Origin: JANXLO01 sp038231295
GTDB lineage: Bacteria; Armatimonadota; Chthonomonadetes; Chthonomonadales; Chthonomonadaceae
Direction of reading: 5' to 3'
Length of the DNA stretch: 64,000 nt
NCBI GenBank assembly: GCA_038231295.1
Contig: JBBRLP010000002.1
Span: forward strand, 1-64,000
In this document: one piece after another, positions 57,167-64,000 of the stretch
Position numbering within the stretch: position 1 is the stretch's first letter
Layout: the number at the start of each line of letters is the position of its first letter
The notes under the pieces: model-generated
Database searches by the model: none
Told to the model about the DNA's origin: nothing
The model's input: the letters and a program-made list of their open reading frames with translations, nothing else
Position numbers and translations under genes: made by a program

Positions 57167-60100
57167 TCAGGGCTTGATGTTCGGGTTTTGCGTAGAGCCG
57201 TTGTCTGGTGTCATGGGAGGAGTGATCGTGCCATCGGTCTTCTTCTCCGGGACGATGGTCGTCGGCTTGTGCGTGGACTTTTTGATCTCCAGGTTGGGCT
57301 GCTGCTTCTGAATATCCGGGATCTGCGTAATGACGCTTGCGCCCTGTTTCGCCGTCAGCGTTCGTGCCTCTTCAACCGAGCTGACAACGTGCGGCGTCAT
57401 GAAGATGACCAGTTCCACCTTCTCGTGTGACCGCTCCTTCGACTGGAAGAGCTGGCCGAGCAGGGGAATATCGCCAAGGAGAGGCACTTTGACGCGAGTC
57501 ACGTTGTCGCTCTGGCGAATCAGTCCGCCGATGACGATGGTCTCGTTGTCCTGGACGGTGACGGAGGTATCGGCGTAACGGTCGTTGGTGACCGGAGCGC
57601 TGATCGCCGCCTGCCCGGTTCCAAGCTGCTGGTACTTCAGCAGTTCGCTGGCGTCCGAGACGAGATCAATGGTCACCTGTCCCTGCCGGGTGATTCGGGG
57701 CGTGACGTTCAGGCTGAATCCGACTTGCAGATACTGCACCTGGTTACTGACGGTCGTGTTAATGAAGCCGTTCGAGTTCTGCCCGGTGATGTAGGGAATC
57801 TGCTGCTGGATGTTGATTGTCGCCTGCTGGTTGTTCGAGGTGAAGACCTTCGGCGTCGCCAGGATTTTGACCTTGTTGTTGCTGTCCAGCGCCTGCACGA
57901 CTGCCGAGTAATTGGCGTTGTTCAGGACGAACTGGAAGCCCTGTGCCGCTGCGTCCAGTGCGGTGCCTGCTGCGCCGGTATTGAAGCCGGAGGCGGGCTG
58001 ATTGAGTTGAGCATTTCCACCCGTTGCGGAATGGAAGAGCCGATTGAGCATTCCGTTGGCTGAGAAGCCGAGTTTCTGGTTGCTGTCGAGTGTGACCTCT
58101 GCAACGATCACTTCGATCATCACCTGACGCGGCACGACATCCAACTGCTCGACGATGGCCTTCACCGCCTCGATGTTGTCAGGGGTTGTCGTGATGATGA
58201 TACTATCCCCGTTGGGCGTCGCGGTGGAGGTCACGTTATTCTGAAGCTGAAGCAGGTTGACGTAACTGCCGTTGCTACCACGCCCGTACTGTGGTGAGCT
58301 GCTACTGCTCTGCCCAAAACGTCCGCCGCCGCGCCCGCCGTAACCATAGTACTGACGAGTTGGATCGCCCTGTACGCTGCTGTCGGTGCTGCTGGTCGGG
58401 ACGAAACCGTTAGGGGTCATGACGCCCTGAATGCCCTGCGGAATTGCCGAGCCGCTGTCCTGACCGCCCTGTCCATCCCCATTTGCGTTCCCATCTGGGC
58501 CGGGAGGCGGGCCGGGAGCGCGCGACCTGCCCTGAGCGGCGCGTCCCGTCGTGGAATTGCTGCTGCCGTTATAACGGCGGTTGATCTGCGTTCGGTTGGT
58601 GCCGTTGCTGCTGCTGTTGCCGCCGCCGCCGCCGAAGTTATAGTAAGAGTTCCCGTAGCCCTGATTGTTTTGCGAAGTGCCGAATGCCTGACCGAGGGCA
58701 GCAGATACGTCCGCTGCCTGGGCGTTCTTGAGCGGAATGACAAAAGTCGTCGTCTCCGCATGGACTTCGACATCAAGCTGCTTGATGAGCGCCTTGATCT
58801 TCGCCATACGCTCATCGTTCGCTGTCACAAGCAGCGAGTTGGTACGGGCATCTGCAACGACTTTGCCGAACGGATCGGAACTGGTGACGCTGGCCTGGCT
58901 GCCGCCGCCGCCGCCTCCGAATCCAAAGGGATCGTAGCCGAAAGCGCGAGACTGGAAGGAGGAGCCTCCACCACCCGTAGCGCTTGCAGAGCCGTGCATG
59001 TTCGAGAGGACGCCGTTCACCAGGTTCGCTATTGAACTTGCATCGGCATACTTGATCTTGATGAATTCGGTGTTGAGCGTGTTGGTGTCGTCATCGTCCA
59101 GGCGGGCGATGAGTTCCTTTGCGATCTGTTCCTGCTTGTCACGTGAAGCGACAACGATAACCGAGTTGGTGCGCGAGTCGGCGACCGCCACGACCGCAGG
59201 CCGTGCCGCTGCGCCGCCGCCTTGCTGGGGCTGATTAGGGTTAAAGCCAGGCTGACCGGGTTGTGGGGCGGCTCCGCCGCCCTTGCCGCGTGCGGTTATC
59301 TGCTTGTAGAGGTCGTTGATGACACTGGCGACCGCCGGAGCCTCCGCACGTTTCAACTGGTAGATCACCATTTCGGAGTTGCTGGACGACTTGTCCAAAG
59401 CCTCAACAATATTCAGGAATCGCTGAACGTTGGTCGCGGAATCGGTCAGGATAAGCGCATTGCTGCCGGAACTGCCGATGAGACTGGCCCCCGCTGAGAT
59501 AAGCGGCAACAAGTCTTTTGCAAGTGCATCCGCGTCCACGTTGTCCAGAGGGATGATCTGGGTCATAACCTGGTTGCGCGGGTCTACCTTCCCGTCTTTA
59601 TCGGCGTTGAGCAGAGTTGTGCTTTTAACGCCCGTTCCGAACGGGACGATGCTGATGACGCTGCCGGTCTGGAGCGCCGTAAAGCCACGCACGGCCAGAA
59701 CAGACTGGAGAATTTTGAACGCATCATCGAGCGTCACGGGCTTGGGATTAATGATCGTTACCTGCCCGGAGAGAGTCGAATCGGCGGTGATGGTCTGGCC
59801 GGACATCGTCGCGTAGAGTTTGAGGACGTTTGTGATGTCGGCTCCCCGAAAGTCGAAGGAGAAGGGCGTTCCTCCGCCCGCGCCGCCCCCGCCCCGCAAA
59901 CCGGCTGGCGCTGTGGTTCCAGTCCCGGCATCAGGCGTGATGGTGAATTTATTGGCGCCTTGCCCTCCCCGTCGGGGTGTTGGGACGACGCGAAGGGGTG
60001 GTTCCGCCTGTTTCACCGGGTCCGCTTGTTTAGTGACAGCGGGAACGGCGGGCGTCGGCGTCTGAGTGGCTGCTGGCTTGGTGGTGTCCTGTGCCGTTGA

Positions 60101-60205
60101 AGCCAGTGGAGCAAGCGAGAGGCCCGCCGCCAGTAGAGTCAGCAGTCCAGAGGACGGAAGCTTCCGTCGTCGGTAGGCCACAAATTTGTTGTTGGTCTGT
60201 TTCAA
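57167..60205 (-). CDS. pilQ: Type IV pilus/type II secretion secretin
   Basis: The ~1012-residue outer-membrane secretin starts at TTG 60205 with SD gggagag 6 bases upstream; an ATG eight codons earlier, overlapping the preceding gene, is possible. A signal peptide follows (LLTLLAAGLSLAPLASTAQ). Then come N0 (SFDFRGADITNVLKLYA), N1/N2 repeats (TQIIPLDNVDADALAKDLLP, VIPLKNAQAADVSAALGQAF) and the secretin core (VEVIVAEVTLDSNQKLGFS-type; VPLLGDIPLLGQLFQSKER, VELVIFMTPHVV). Long Gly/Asn/Ser inserts lie near residues 430-470 and 555-675. It ends the pil operon. Confidence 0.95.
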   Translation of the reverse strand: MKQTNNKFVAYRRRKLPSSGLLTLLAAGLSLAPLASTAQDTTKPAATQTPTPAVPAVTKQADPVKQAEPPLRVVPTPRRGGQGANKFTITPDAGTGTTAPAGLRGGGGAGGGTPFSFDFRGADITNVLKLYATMSGQTITADSTLSGQVTIINPKPVTLDDAFKILQSVLAVRGFTALQTGSVISIVPFGTGVKSTTLLNADKDGKVDPRNQVMTQIIPLDNVDADALAKDLLPLISAGASLIGSSGSNALILTDSATNVQRFLNIVEALDKSSSNSEMVIYQLKRAEAPAVASVINDLYKQITARGKGGGAAPQPGQPGFNPNQPQQGGGAAARPAVVAVADSRTNSVIVVASRDKQEQIAKELIARLDDDDTNTLNTEFIKIKYADASSIANLVNGVLSNMHGSASATGGGGSSFQSRAFGYDPFGFGGGGGGSQASVTSSDPFGKVVADARTNSLLVTANDERMAKIKALIKQLDVEVHAETTTFVIPLKNAQAADVSAALGQAFGTSQNNQGYGNSYYNFGGGGGNSSSNGTNRTQINRRYNGSSNSTTGRAAQGRSRAPGPPPGPDGNANGDGQGGQDSGSAIPQGIQGVMTPNGFVPTSSTDSSVQGDPTRQYYGYGGRGGGRFGQSSSSSPQYGRGSNGSYVNLLQLQNNVTSTATPNGDSIIITTTPDNIEAVKAIVEQLDVVPRQVMIEVIVAEVTLDSNQKLGFSANGMLNRLFHSATGGNAQLNQPASGFNTGAAGTALDAAAQGFQFVLNNANYSAVVQALDSNNKVKILATPKVFTSNNQQATINIQQQIPYITGQNSNGFINTTVSNQVQYLQVGFSLNVTPRITRQGQVTIDLVSDASELLKYQQLGTGQAAISAPVTNDRYADTSVTVQDNETIVIGGLIRQSDNVTRVKVPLLGDIPLLGQLFQSKERSHEKVELVIFMTPHVVSSVEEARTLTAKQGASVITQIPDIQKQQPNLEIKKSTHKPTTIVPEKKTDGTITPPMTPDNGSTQNPNIKP

Positions 60206-60218
60206 AACGTTCTCTCCC

Positions 60219-61124
60219 TTACTGTCCATTCGAATTCTGTCCGCCGCCGCCTCGGTTCCTGCGTCCGCCGCCACCGCCGTTCCCGCCTCCGCCACTAAAA
60301 TTGCTATTCAGGCGCTGCTGGTACCGCGTTGCGCGGTCGCCTGTAAGCACACGGCCATTGGGCAGGGTGAAGGAATTCTGGCCCGCATCTGCCGGAGGCG
60401 CCATGACCTGCGCCTGTCCCGGCTGTGGCTGACCGGGTTGTCCCGGCTGTCCGGGCTGACCCTGGGGCTGTGCGTTCTGGCTGAGCGGAGTCACGATGAT
60501 GGTGTCCGCTTTGCTGATGAGAGAAGGCTTCCCGGCGCTGGAGAGTGTGACCATGTGGTCGTCAATGTTCTGGACCTGTGCGCCCATAAACATATCCCCT
60601 GCTTTGACGTATTGGCCCTCTTTTGTGCGCGTGTTTTCCAAAAGCGCCATCGTCATTTCGCCTTGATGTACCGTTCCCGTGTAGCTCCACTCGGCAAAGG
60701 GATTGATCGGCATGATATCAATCTTTGGCGGCGCGACTCGCGGCGGCGCGGCCGCCTTCACGATGACCTGTTTCGGCTTGGGAGCAGGCGGCAGAGGCGC
60801 ACTGAACATCCCGCCCCGCACATTGCTCGTGTAGAAGTCAATGCTCTGGCGATTGGCGCTGGTCCCGGCAGTCGCTTCCACGACAGGTGCGCTTTTGACA
60901 GCCGTGTGGTGCGTGGTGTTTTTGCCGCCTGTGGGCAGATTCTGCGCTCCGTCCGGCCTGGCAATCAACATCAGCGCGATACAGGACAGCGAGACAAGGG
61001 CAATCGCGGTCGTGAGAGGCGAGAAGCTCGCAGAGGGAGCCGCAGACGGATGCAAGCGTTGTGCGGGCAGGGGGCGTGCGAAGGTCGGCATTCCCTCACC
61101 CTCGGTTCGATTTACTAGACGCAT
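60219..61124 (-). CDS. PilP-like inner-membrane pilus lipoprotein-type protein
   Basis: The ATG at 61124 (SD ggag) gives 301 residues. A cytoplasmic N-terminus precedes one helix (TTAIALVSLSCIALMLIA); a Thr/Ala/Pro linker follows, then a small beta domain (INPFAEWSYTGTVHQGEMTMALLENTRTKEGQ, with VKAGDMFMGAQVQNIDDH) typical of PilP homology regions. The tail has a tandem GQPGQPGQP repeat and a Gly/Arg/Asn-rich end. Location between pilO and pilQ fixes its role as the PilP-position protein linking the inner-membrane alignment complex to the secretin. It overlaps pilO by 29 bases. Confidence 0.8.
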   Translation of the reverse strand: MRLVNRTEGEGMPTFARPLPAQRLHPSAAPSASFSPLTTAIALVSLSCIALMLIARPDGAQNLPTGGKNTTHHTAVKSAPVVEATAGTSANRQSIDFYTSNVRGGMFSAPLPPAPKPKQVIVKAAAPPRVAPPKIDIMPINPFAEWSYTGTVHQGEMTMALLENTRTKEGQYVKAGDMFMGAQVQNIDDHMVTLSSAGKPSLISKADTIIVTPLSQNAQPQGQPGQPGQPGQPQPGQAQVMAPPADAGQNSFTLPNGRVLTGDRATRYQQRLNSNFSGGGGNGGGGGRRNRGGGGQNSNGQ

Positions 61125-61695
61125 TGCTTTTGTCTCCTTCTCCGCCAGCGACACCCGCCAGCGAGGTAGTGAATACCGTAATCGTTGCAGAAACTTCTAC
61201 ACTCTTGAAACGAGCATCTGCAGAGGTGATGTTGATCTTGTCTACCACCATTTTGCTGTCGGCCTCTTCGATATGATAGAGGAACCGCACGGCATCGGGC
61301 TGGAAGGTGGCCTTGAATCGGACTTCTACCGGGACGCGCACACCGACGCCGGATTTAAGACGTTTGGGGCGAATCGGTTTGATCTCACGCAGATGAACGC
61401 CGGATTTTGCCGCCATCGTCTGAATGTCGCGAATCACACGAGGAAGAAGCTGTTCCGCCGGAAGCTGATAGGACATCTTCTCGATGCTCGGTTCCATCTT
61501 GTCCAGTTGGGCGTGCATCTGCGTATTCTCTTTTTTGACATCCGCCAGCTTCGAGAGCGCCTGATTGGTCGGTAATTGCCCTGCCTGTGTGGTTTGTGCC
61601 GCAGGGGGACTCAGGAAGTTCCATGCCAGCACGATCAGAACGGTTGGGATACCGACGACCAGGAGAATCTTCTCACGGTTCTTAAGGGGTGGCAT
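61096..61695 (-). CDS. pilO: Type IV pilus alignment protein PilO
   Basis: The 199-residue protein has one N-terminal helix (ILLVVGIPTVLIVLAWNFL), a coiled coil (LADVKKENTQMHAQLDK), and a ferredoxin-like periplasmic domain (LLPRVIRDIQTMAAKSGVHL, RVPVEVRFKATF, FLYHIEEADSKMVVDKI). It pairs with PilN in the alignment subcomplex. It starts 14 bases inside the end of the pilMN gene. Confidence 0.93.
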   Translation of the reverse strand: MPPLKNREKILLVVGIPTVLIVLAWNFLSPPAAQTTQAGQLPTNQALSKLADVKKENTQMHAQLDKMEPSIEKMSYQLPAEQLLPRVIRDIQTMAAKSGVHLREIKPIRPKRLKSGVGVRVPVEVRFKATFQPDAVRFLYHIEEADSKMVVDKINITSADARFKSVEVSATITVFTTSLAGVAGGEGDKSNASSKSNRG

Positions 61696-64000
61696 CGGTC
61701 TCTCCTCCGGTATCGTTCATATCGGGACTGTCGCCACCGGTATCGTTGGGCAGGATCAATTTGCTCGCTGTTCCCGTCCGGCTTTTCTTGCCTCCTGCTG
61801 CTTTGGCATTCTCTTTGATCAGCAGAGTCTTCGCATTGGGGTTCAGACGGCAGGTGATGATGAAACTTGTCAGCGTCCCCTTCGGTGGCGTTGCCACGAC
61901 AGGCGCTTTCACGATAGGTTTGACGGCGACGCCCGGTTTCGGCGTTCCTGTTCCCGGAAGCGTAGGTTTCGTCGTTCCCATCGCAGGGCTGCCTGCGGCC
62001 GGATTGATCATCGGCTGGCCCGGCATGGTGTTTGGACTGCCGGGGGGATTGGCCCCTGCCGTCCCTCCCTGTACCCTATTAGACGAGGCAGAAGGGTTCG
62101 GGGTAACACCGCCGTCTGCGGGGAGACGCTTCCGGCGTCTCCGTCCTCCGTTTCCTGCGTTCGGAGTTCCTTCAGCATCCGCAGGAGCGGCTGTCGGACC
62201 AGAACTCTGCGTATCCTGCGCGGCCTGTCCGTAGCCGATGAGGTAGAACTGCGGCTTGGGAGGCTCAACAGGCGTTGCCTCATTAGGCAGTCCGCCCTGC
62301 ATTTTGAGTTGTCGAAATCTGCTGGGATCAAATCCCGGAGGCGGGGTGAAACCAGGCGGAAATCCACCGGGAGCGGCGGCTGGCTGCTGCATATTGGCGG
62401 GAAAGCCCACCGGCGGTCCTCCACTCGACGCGCCGGGCATATTCATCGGCGGATTGCCGCCCCGATTGATACTGCCGGGGTTCGACGGGGGAGCGCCAAC
62501 CGGATTGGCAGGTGTCAGGCCGGGCAGAGGCGTTGTCGGGATATTCGAGGCCGCAGCGACCGGGGCAGCAGGAGAAGGAACACTGTTGCTGACCGTATTG
62601 TTCTCCTGGGCGTCTCCCATATAGGCGAGTTTGACATCCGTGAACGCGCCCGAATCCTGCAGAGCAATCACCATCTCGGTCGCGGCGGCGGCGGATTTGG
62701 TCTCGCCGTGAATCGTGATGATTCCGGTGCGGTCGAAGGCGAACTGGGTCAGCCAGATGTCTGCGGAGGTGGGGAGGGTGCGATTCAACGCGACGAGAAC
62801 ATCCACCGAAGGATGATCGCGGTCAAGCCCGGTATTCAGTTCTGCGTAGAGGTCTTTGGTCCTCTGGAACTGCTTTCGCCGCACTTCTACCGCGTCGTTG
62901 AATTTGCGATATTTCTCGTTGGCATCCAGTCGCACCGCCTTCGCTTTGGCGCTGGCTGCGAGGGTATGCTGCACCCCGTAAACCAGCAGTCCGACGACCA
63001 GCAGTCCGACGAGAACCGCATACTGCTGCTGACGCCGCTGCTGTGCCTGCGCTTTGCGGATGGCGCGTTCGTCCGGAACGAGATTGATGGAGGCTAGACT
63101 GTTCGGACGAGTCTGCATTGCTGCGCCGACTGCCGTCGCATAGGCACGCGCCTCCGGGTCGGTGGGGGGAAGCAGGCGGCTTCGCAGGCTGTCAATCGGC
63201 ATCTCCAGCACCGAACGCAGTGTCTGCTCCACGGCAGCGCCGTCGGCGCCCTGGACGCTCGGGCCGCTCAGATAGATGTGCGCGAGGGTCTGCTGCCGGT
63301 ATTCGTTCTGGAAGGAAGTAAAGGTGCGGGCGACCTCATCCGCGAGCCGCAGCGCGGCGATTTCGGGATGCGCTCCCGAGACATCCAGCCCGGAGGCGCG
63401 GGTGAAGAGCAGTTGCCGGTTCGCGACGACCGCGACATCCATCTCGCCAGGTTCCACGTCGAGCAGGGCGGTCGGTTCGATGGATTCCCGAATATGCTCC
63501 GCCAGCGCAAGCGCGGAGACGGTCAGTTGCTCCAGTTCCAATCCTGCCCGCTCAAAAAGTGCGATGAGATCAGTGATGAGCGTCCTGCGGGCGGCGGCGA
63601 GCAGCACCGACTCCATATCGTCTTCGGAGGCGAGGGGCATCCCGTTGGCCCCTTCCGTCACGACATGGTAGTCGAGAATGACCTCATCGAGCGGAAAGAG
63701 GACGTACTGCTGTGCCTCGAACGCGACCAGACCCCGCATCTGCTCCGGAGGCGCGTGGGGCAGGCGGGCGAACCGCAGCGTGACGAGACGGCGGGGCAGA
63801 CAGGCCACCACCGACTTCGCGCTGATTCCGGCGCTGCTCATCGCCTGCTTGAGGGCTGCGACAAAGGCGTCGCCGCCAGCAGGCAGGTCGTTCCAGATAT
63901 TCACGGGCAGGGGAGCCGAGCCGCGTTTCGCGAGATGACCGGCCCCGTCCGCCCCTGTCCATTCAACTTCTACCACGCGCACGGCATTCGCCCCGAGGTC
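61682..64000 (-). CDS. PilM-PilN fusion protein (5' end outside the window)
   Basis: The open frame continues to the last base: DLGANAVRVVEVEW precedes the GTG at 63982 and is the usual PilM beginning, so the gene is 5'-truncated by the window edge. Residues ~1-300 are PilM (actin-like: FEAQQYVLFPLDEVILDYHV, EPTALLDVEPGEMDVAVV). At ~304 SINLVPDERAIRK marks the PilN start, which normally opens a separate gene; its helix (YAVLVGLLVVGLLVYGV) is at ~323-340 and a coiled coil follows. A Pro/Gly/Asn-rich insertion of ~240 residues splits the PilN domain (~465-705) before SFIITCRLNP. Confidence 0.9.
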   Translation of the reverse strand, partial: DLGANAVRVVEVEWTGADGAGHLAKRGSAPLPVNIWNDLPAGGDAFVAALKQAMSSAGISAKSVVACLPRRLVTLRFARLPHAPPEQMRGLVAFEAQQYVLFPLDEVILDYHVVTEGANGMPLASEDDMESVLLAAARRTLITDLIALFERAGLELEQLTVSALALAEHIRESIEPTALLDVEPGEMDVAVVANRQLLFTRASGLDVSGAHPEIAALRLADEVARTFTSFQNEYRQQTLAHIYLSGPSVQGADGAAVEQTLRSVLEMPIDSLRSRLLPPTDPEARAYATAVGAAMQTRPNSLASINLVPDERAIRKAQAQQRRQQQYAVLVGLLVVGLLVYGVQHTLAASAKAKAVRLDANEKYRKFNDAVEVRRKQFQRTKDLYAELNTGLDRDHPSVDVLVALNRTLPTSADIWLTQFAFDRTGIITIHGETKSAAAATEMVIALQDSGAFTDVKLAYMGDAQENNTVSNSVPSPAAPVAAASNIPTTPLPGLTPANPVGAPPSNPGSINRGGNPPMNMPGASSGGPPVGFPANMQQPAAAPGGFPPGFTPPPGFDPSRFRQLKMQGGLPNEATPVEPPKPQFYLIGYGQAAQDTQSSGPTAAPADAEGTPNAGNGGRRRRKRLPADGGVTPNPSASSNRVQGGTAGANPPGSPNTMPGQPMINPAAGSPAMGTTKPTLPGTGTPKPGVAVKPIVKAPVVATPPKGTLTSFIITCRLNPNAKTLLIKENAKAAGGKKSRTGTASKLILPNDTGGDSPDMNDTGGETDATP

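Noticed and set aside
1..64000. CRISPR array accompanying the CHAT gene, or type III-E effector
   Set aside because: No regularly spaced direct repeats of 20-40 bases and no Cas-like protein were found; the resemblance to craspase is limited to the CHAT-TPR plus sigma theme.
1..64000. tRNA or rRNA genes
   Set aside because: I scanned intergenic gaps for cloverleaf-like arms and CCA ends and for rRNA-type sequence and found none; a covariance search would be needed to be certain.

Overview
The window looks like chromosomal DNA of a GC-rich, diderm, free-living bacterium. It carries a type IV pilus secretin operon, an outer-membrane-like beta-barrel protein, a lipoprotein, a PEP-CTERM tail, several GT39/GH/sugar-isomerase genes and many SD-led operons. 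Protein style (bifunctional RhaD-SDR, DUF4015 lipoprotein, repeated sugar phosphate isomerases, Gfo/Idh oxidoreductase, Gly/Pro-rich pilus proteins) suggests Armatimonadota or a neighbouring group. That placement is an inference from gene content, not proven. No rRNA, tRNA or CRISPR array was seen.

Layout. 1-960: debris of an IS3-family transposase and the tail of a PEP-CTERM/NHL protein. 1058-7663 (minus): an operon-like island encoding a sigma-like protein, an unknown protein with an anti-sigma-like N-terminus, a CHAT protease/NB-ARC ATPase/TPR protein and an AT-rich secreted beta-barrel-like protein. This is the best candidate for an undescribed signalling or defence system. 7827-21900: metabolism and housekeeping (RhaD-SDR aldolase/dehydrogenase, MFS, Gfo/Idh, Tdk, alpha/beta hydrolase, membrane sensor fragment, GT39, LysR, FolC), ending with an ABC-2 permease gene broken by two in-frame stops. 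21900-29440: sugar isomerase, DUF4015 lipoprotein, six-hairpin-type glycosidase candidate with RtcA, GreA, and two copies of an extragenic palindromic element. 29441-41534: nucleoside symporter, MoaC, secreted clan-A glycoside hydrolase, Dgt, threonine dehydratase, YajQ, ParB, MsbA-like ABC exporter, FIST protein. 41658-45000: CIRCE-controlled groESL and a cNMP-binding/DUF1003 protein. 44898-47980: two tandem ECF sigma/anti-sigma pairs. 48119-50071: a CcrM-type methyltransferase preceded by a phased array of GANTC sites, then pth. 50068-57090: NurA, a compact sugar-acid-type catabolic run (Tat isomerase, enolase superfamily, hydrolase, creatininase family), two small unknowns and pyrE. 57167-64000 (minus): pilQ, pilP-like, pilO and a pilM-pilN fusion running off the right edge.

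Regulation visible in sequence: good sigma-70-type promoters (15653, 24672/24730, 27668, 41658, 50068), one CIRCE operator, convergent terminators (groEL, pyrE/pilQ) and operator-like repeats upstream of the cNMP-binding protein and of ccrM. Stretches of about 300 bases or more without a gene are 28264-28762 (palindromic element plus terminator), 29138-29440 (terminator, otherwise nothing recognised) and 47981-48297 (GANTC array).
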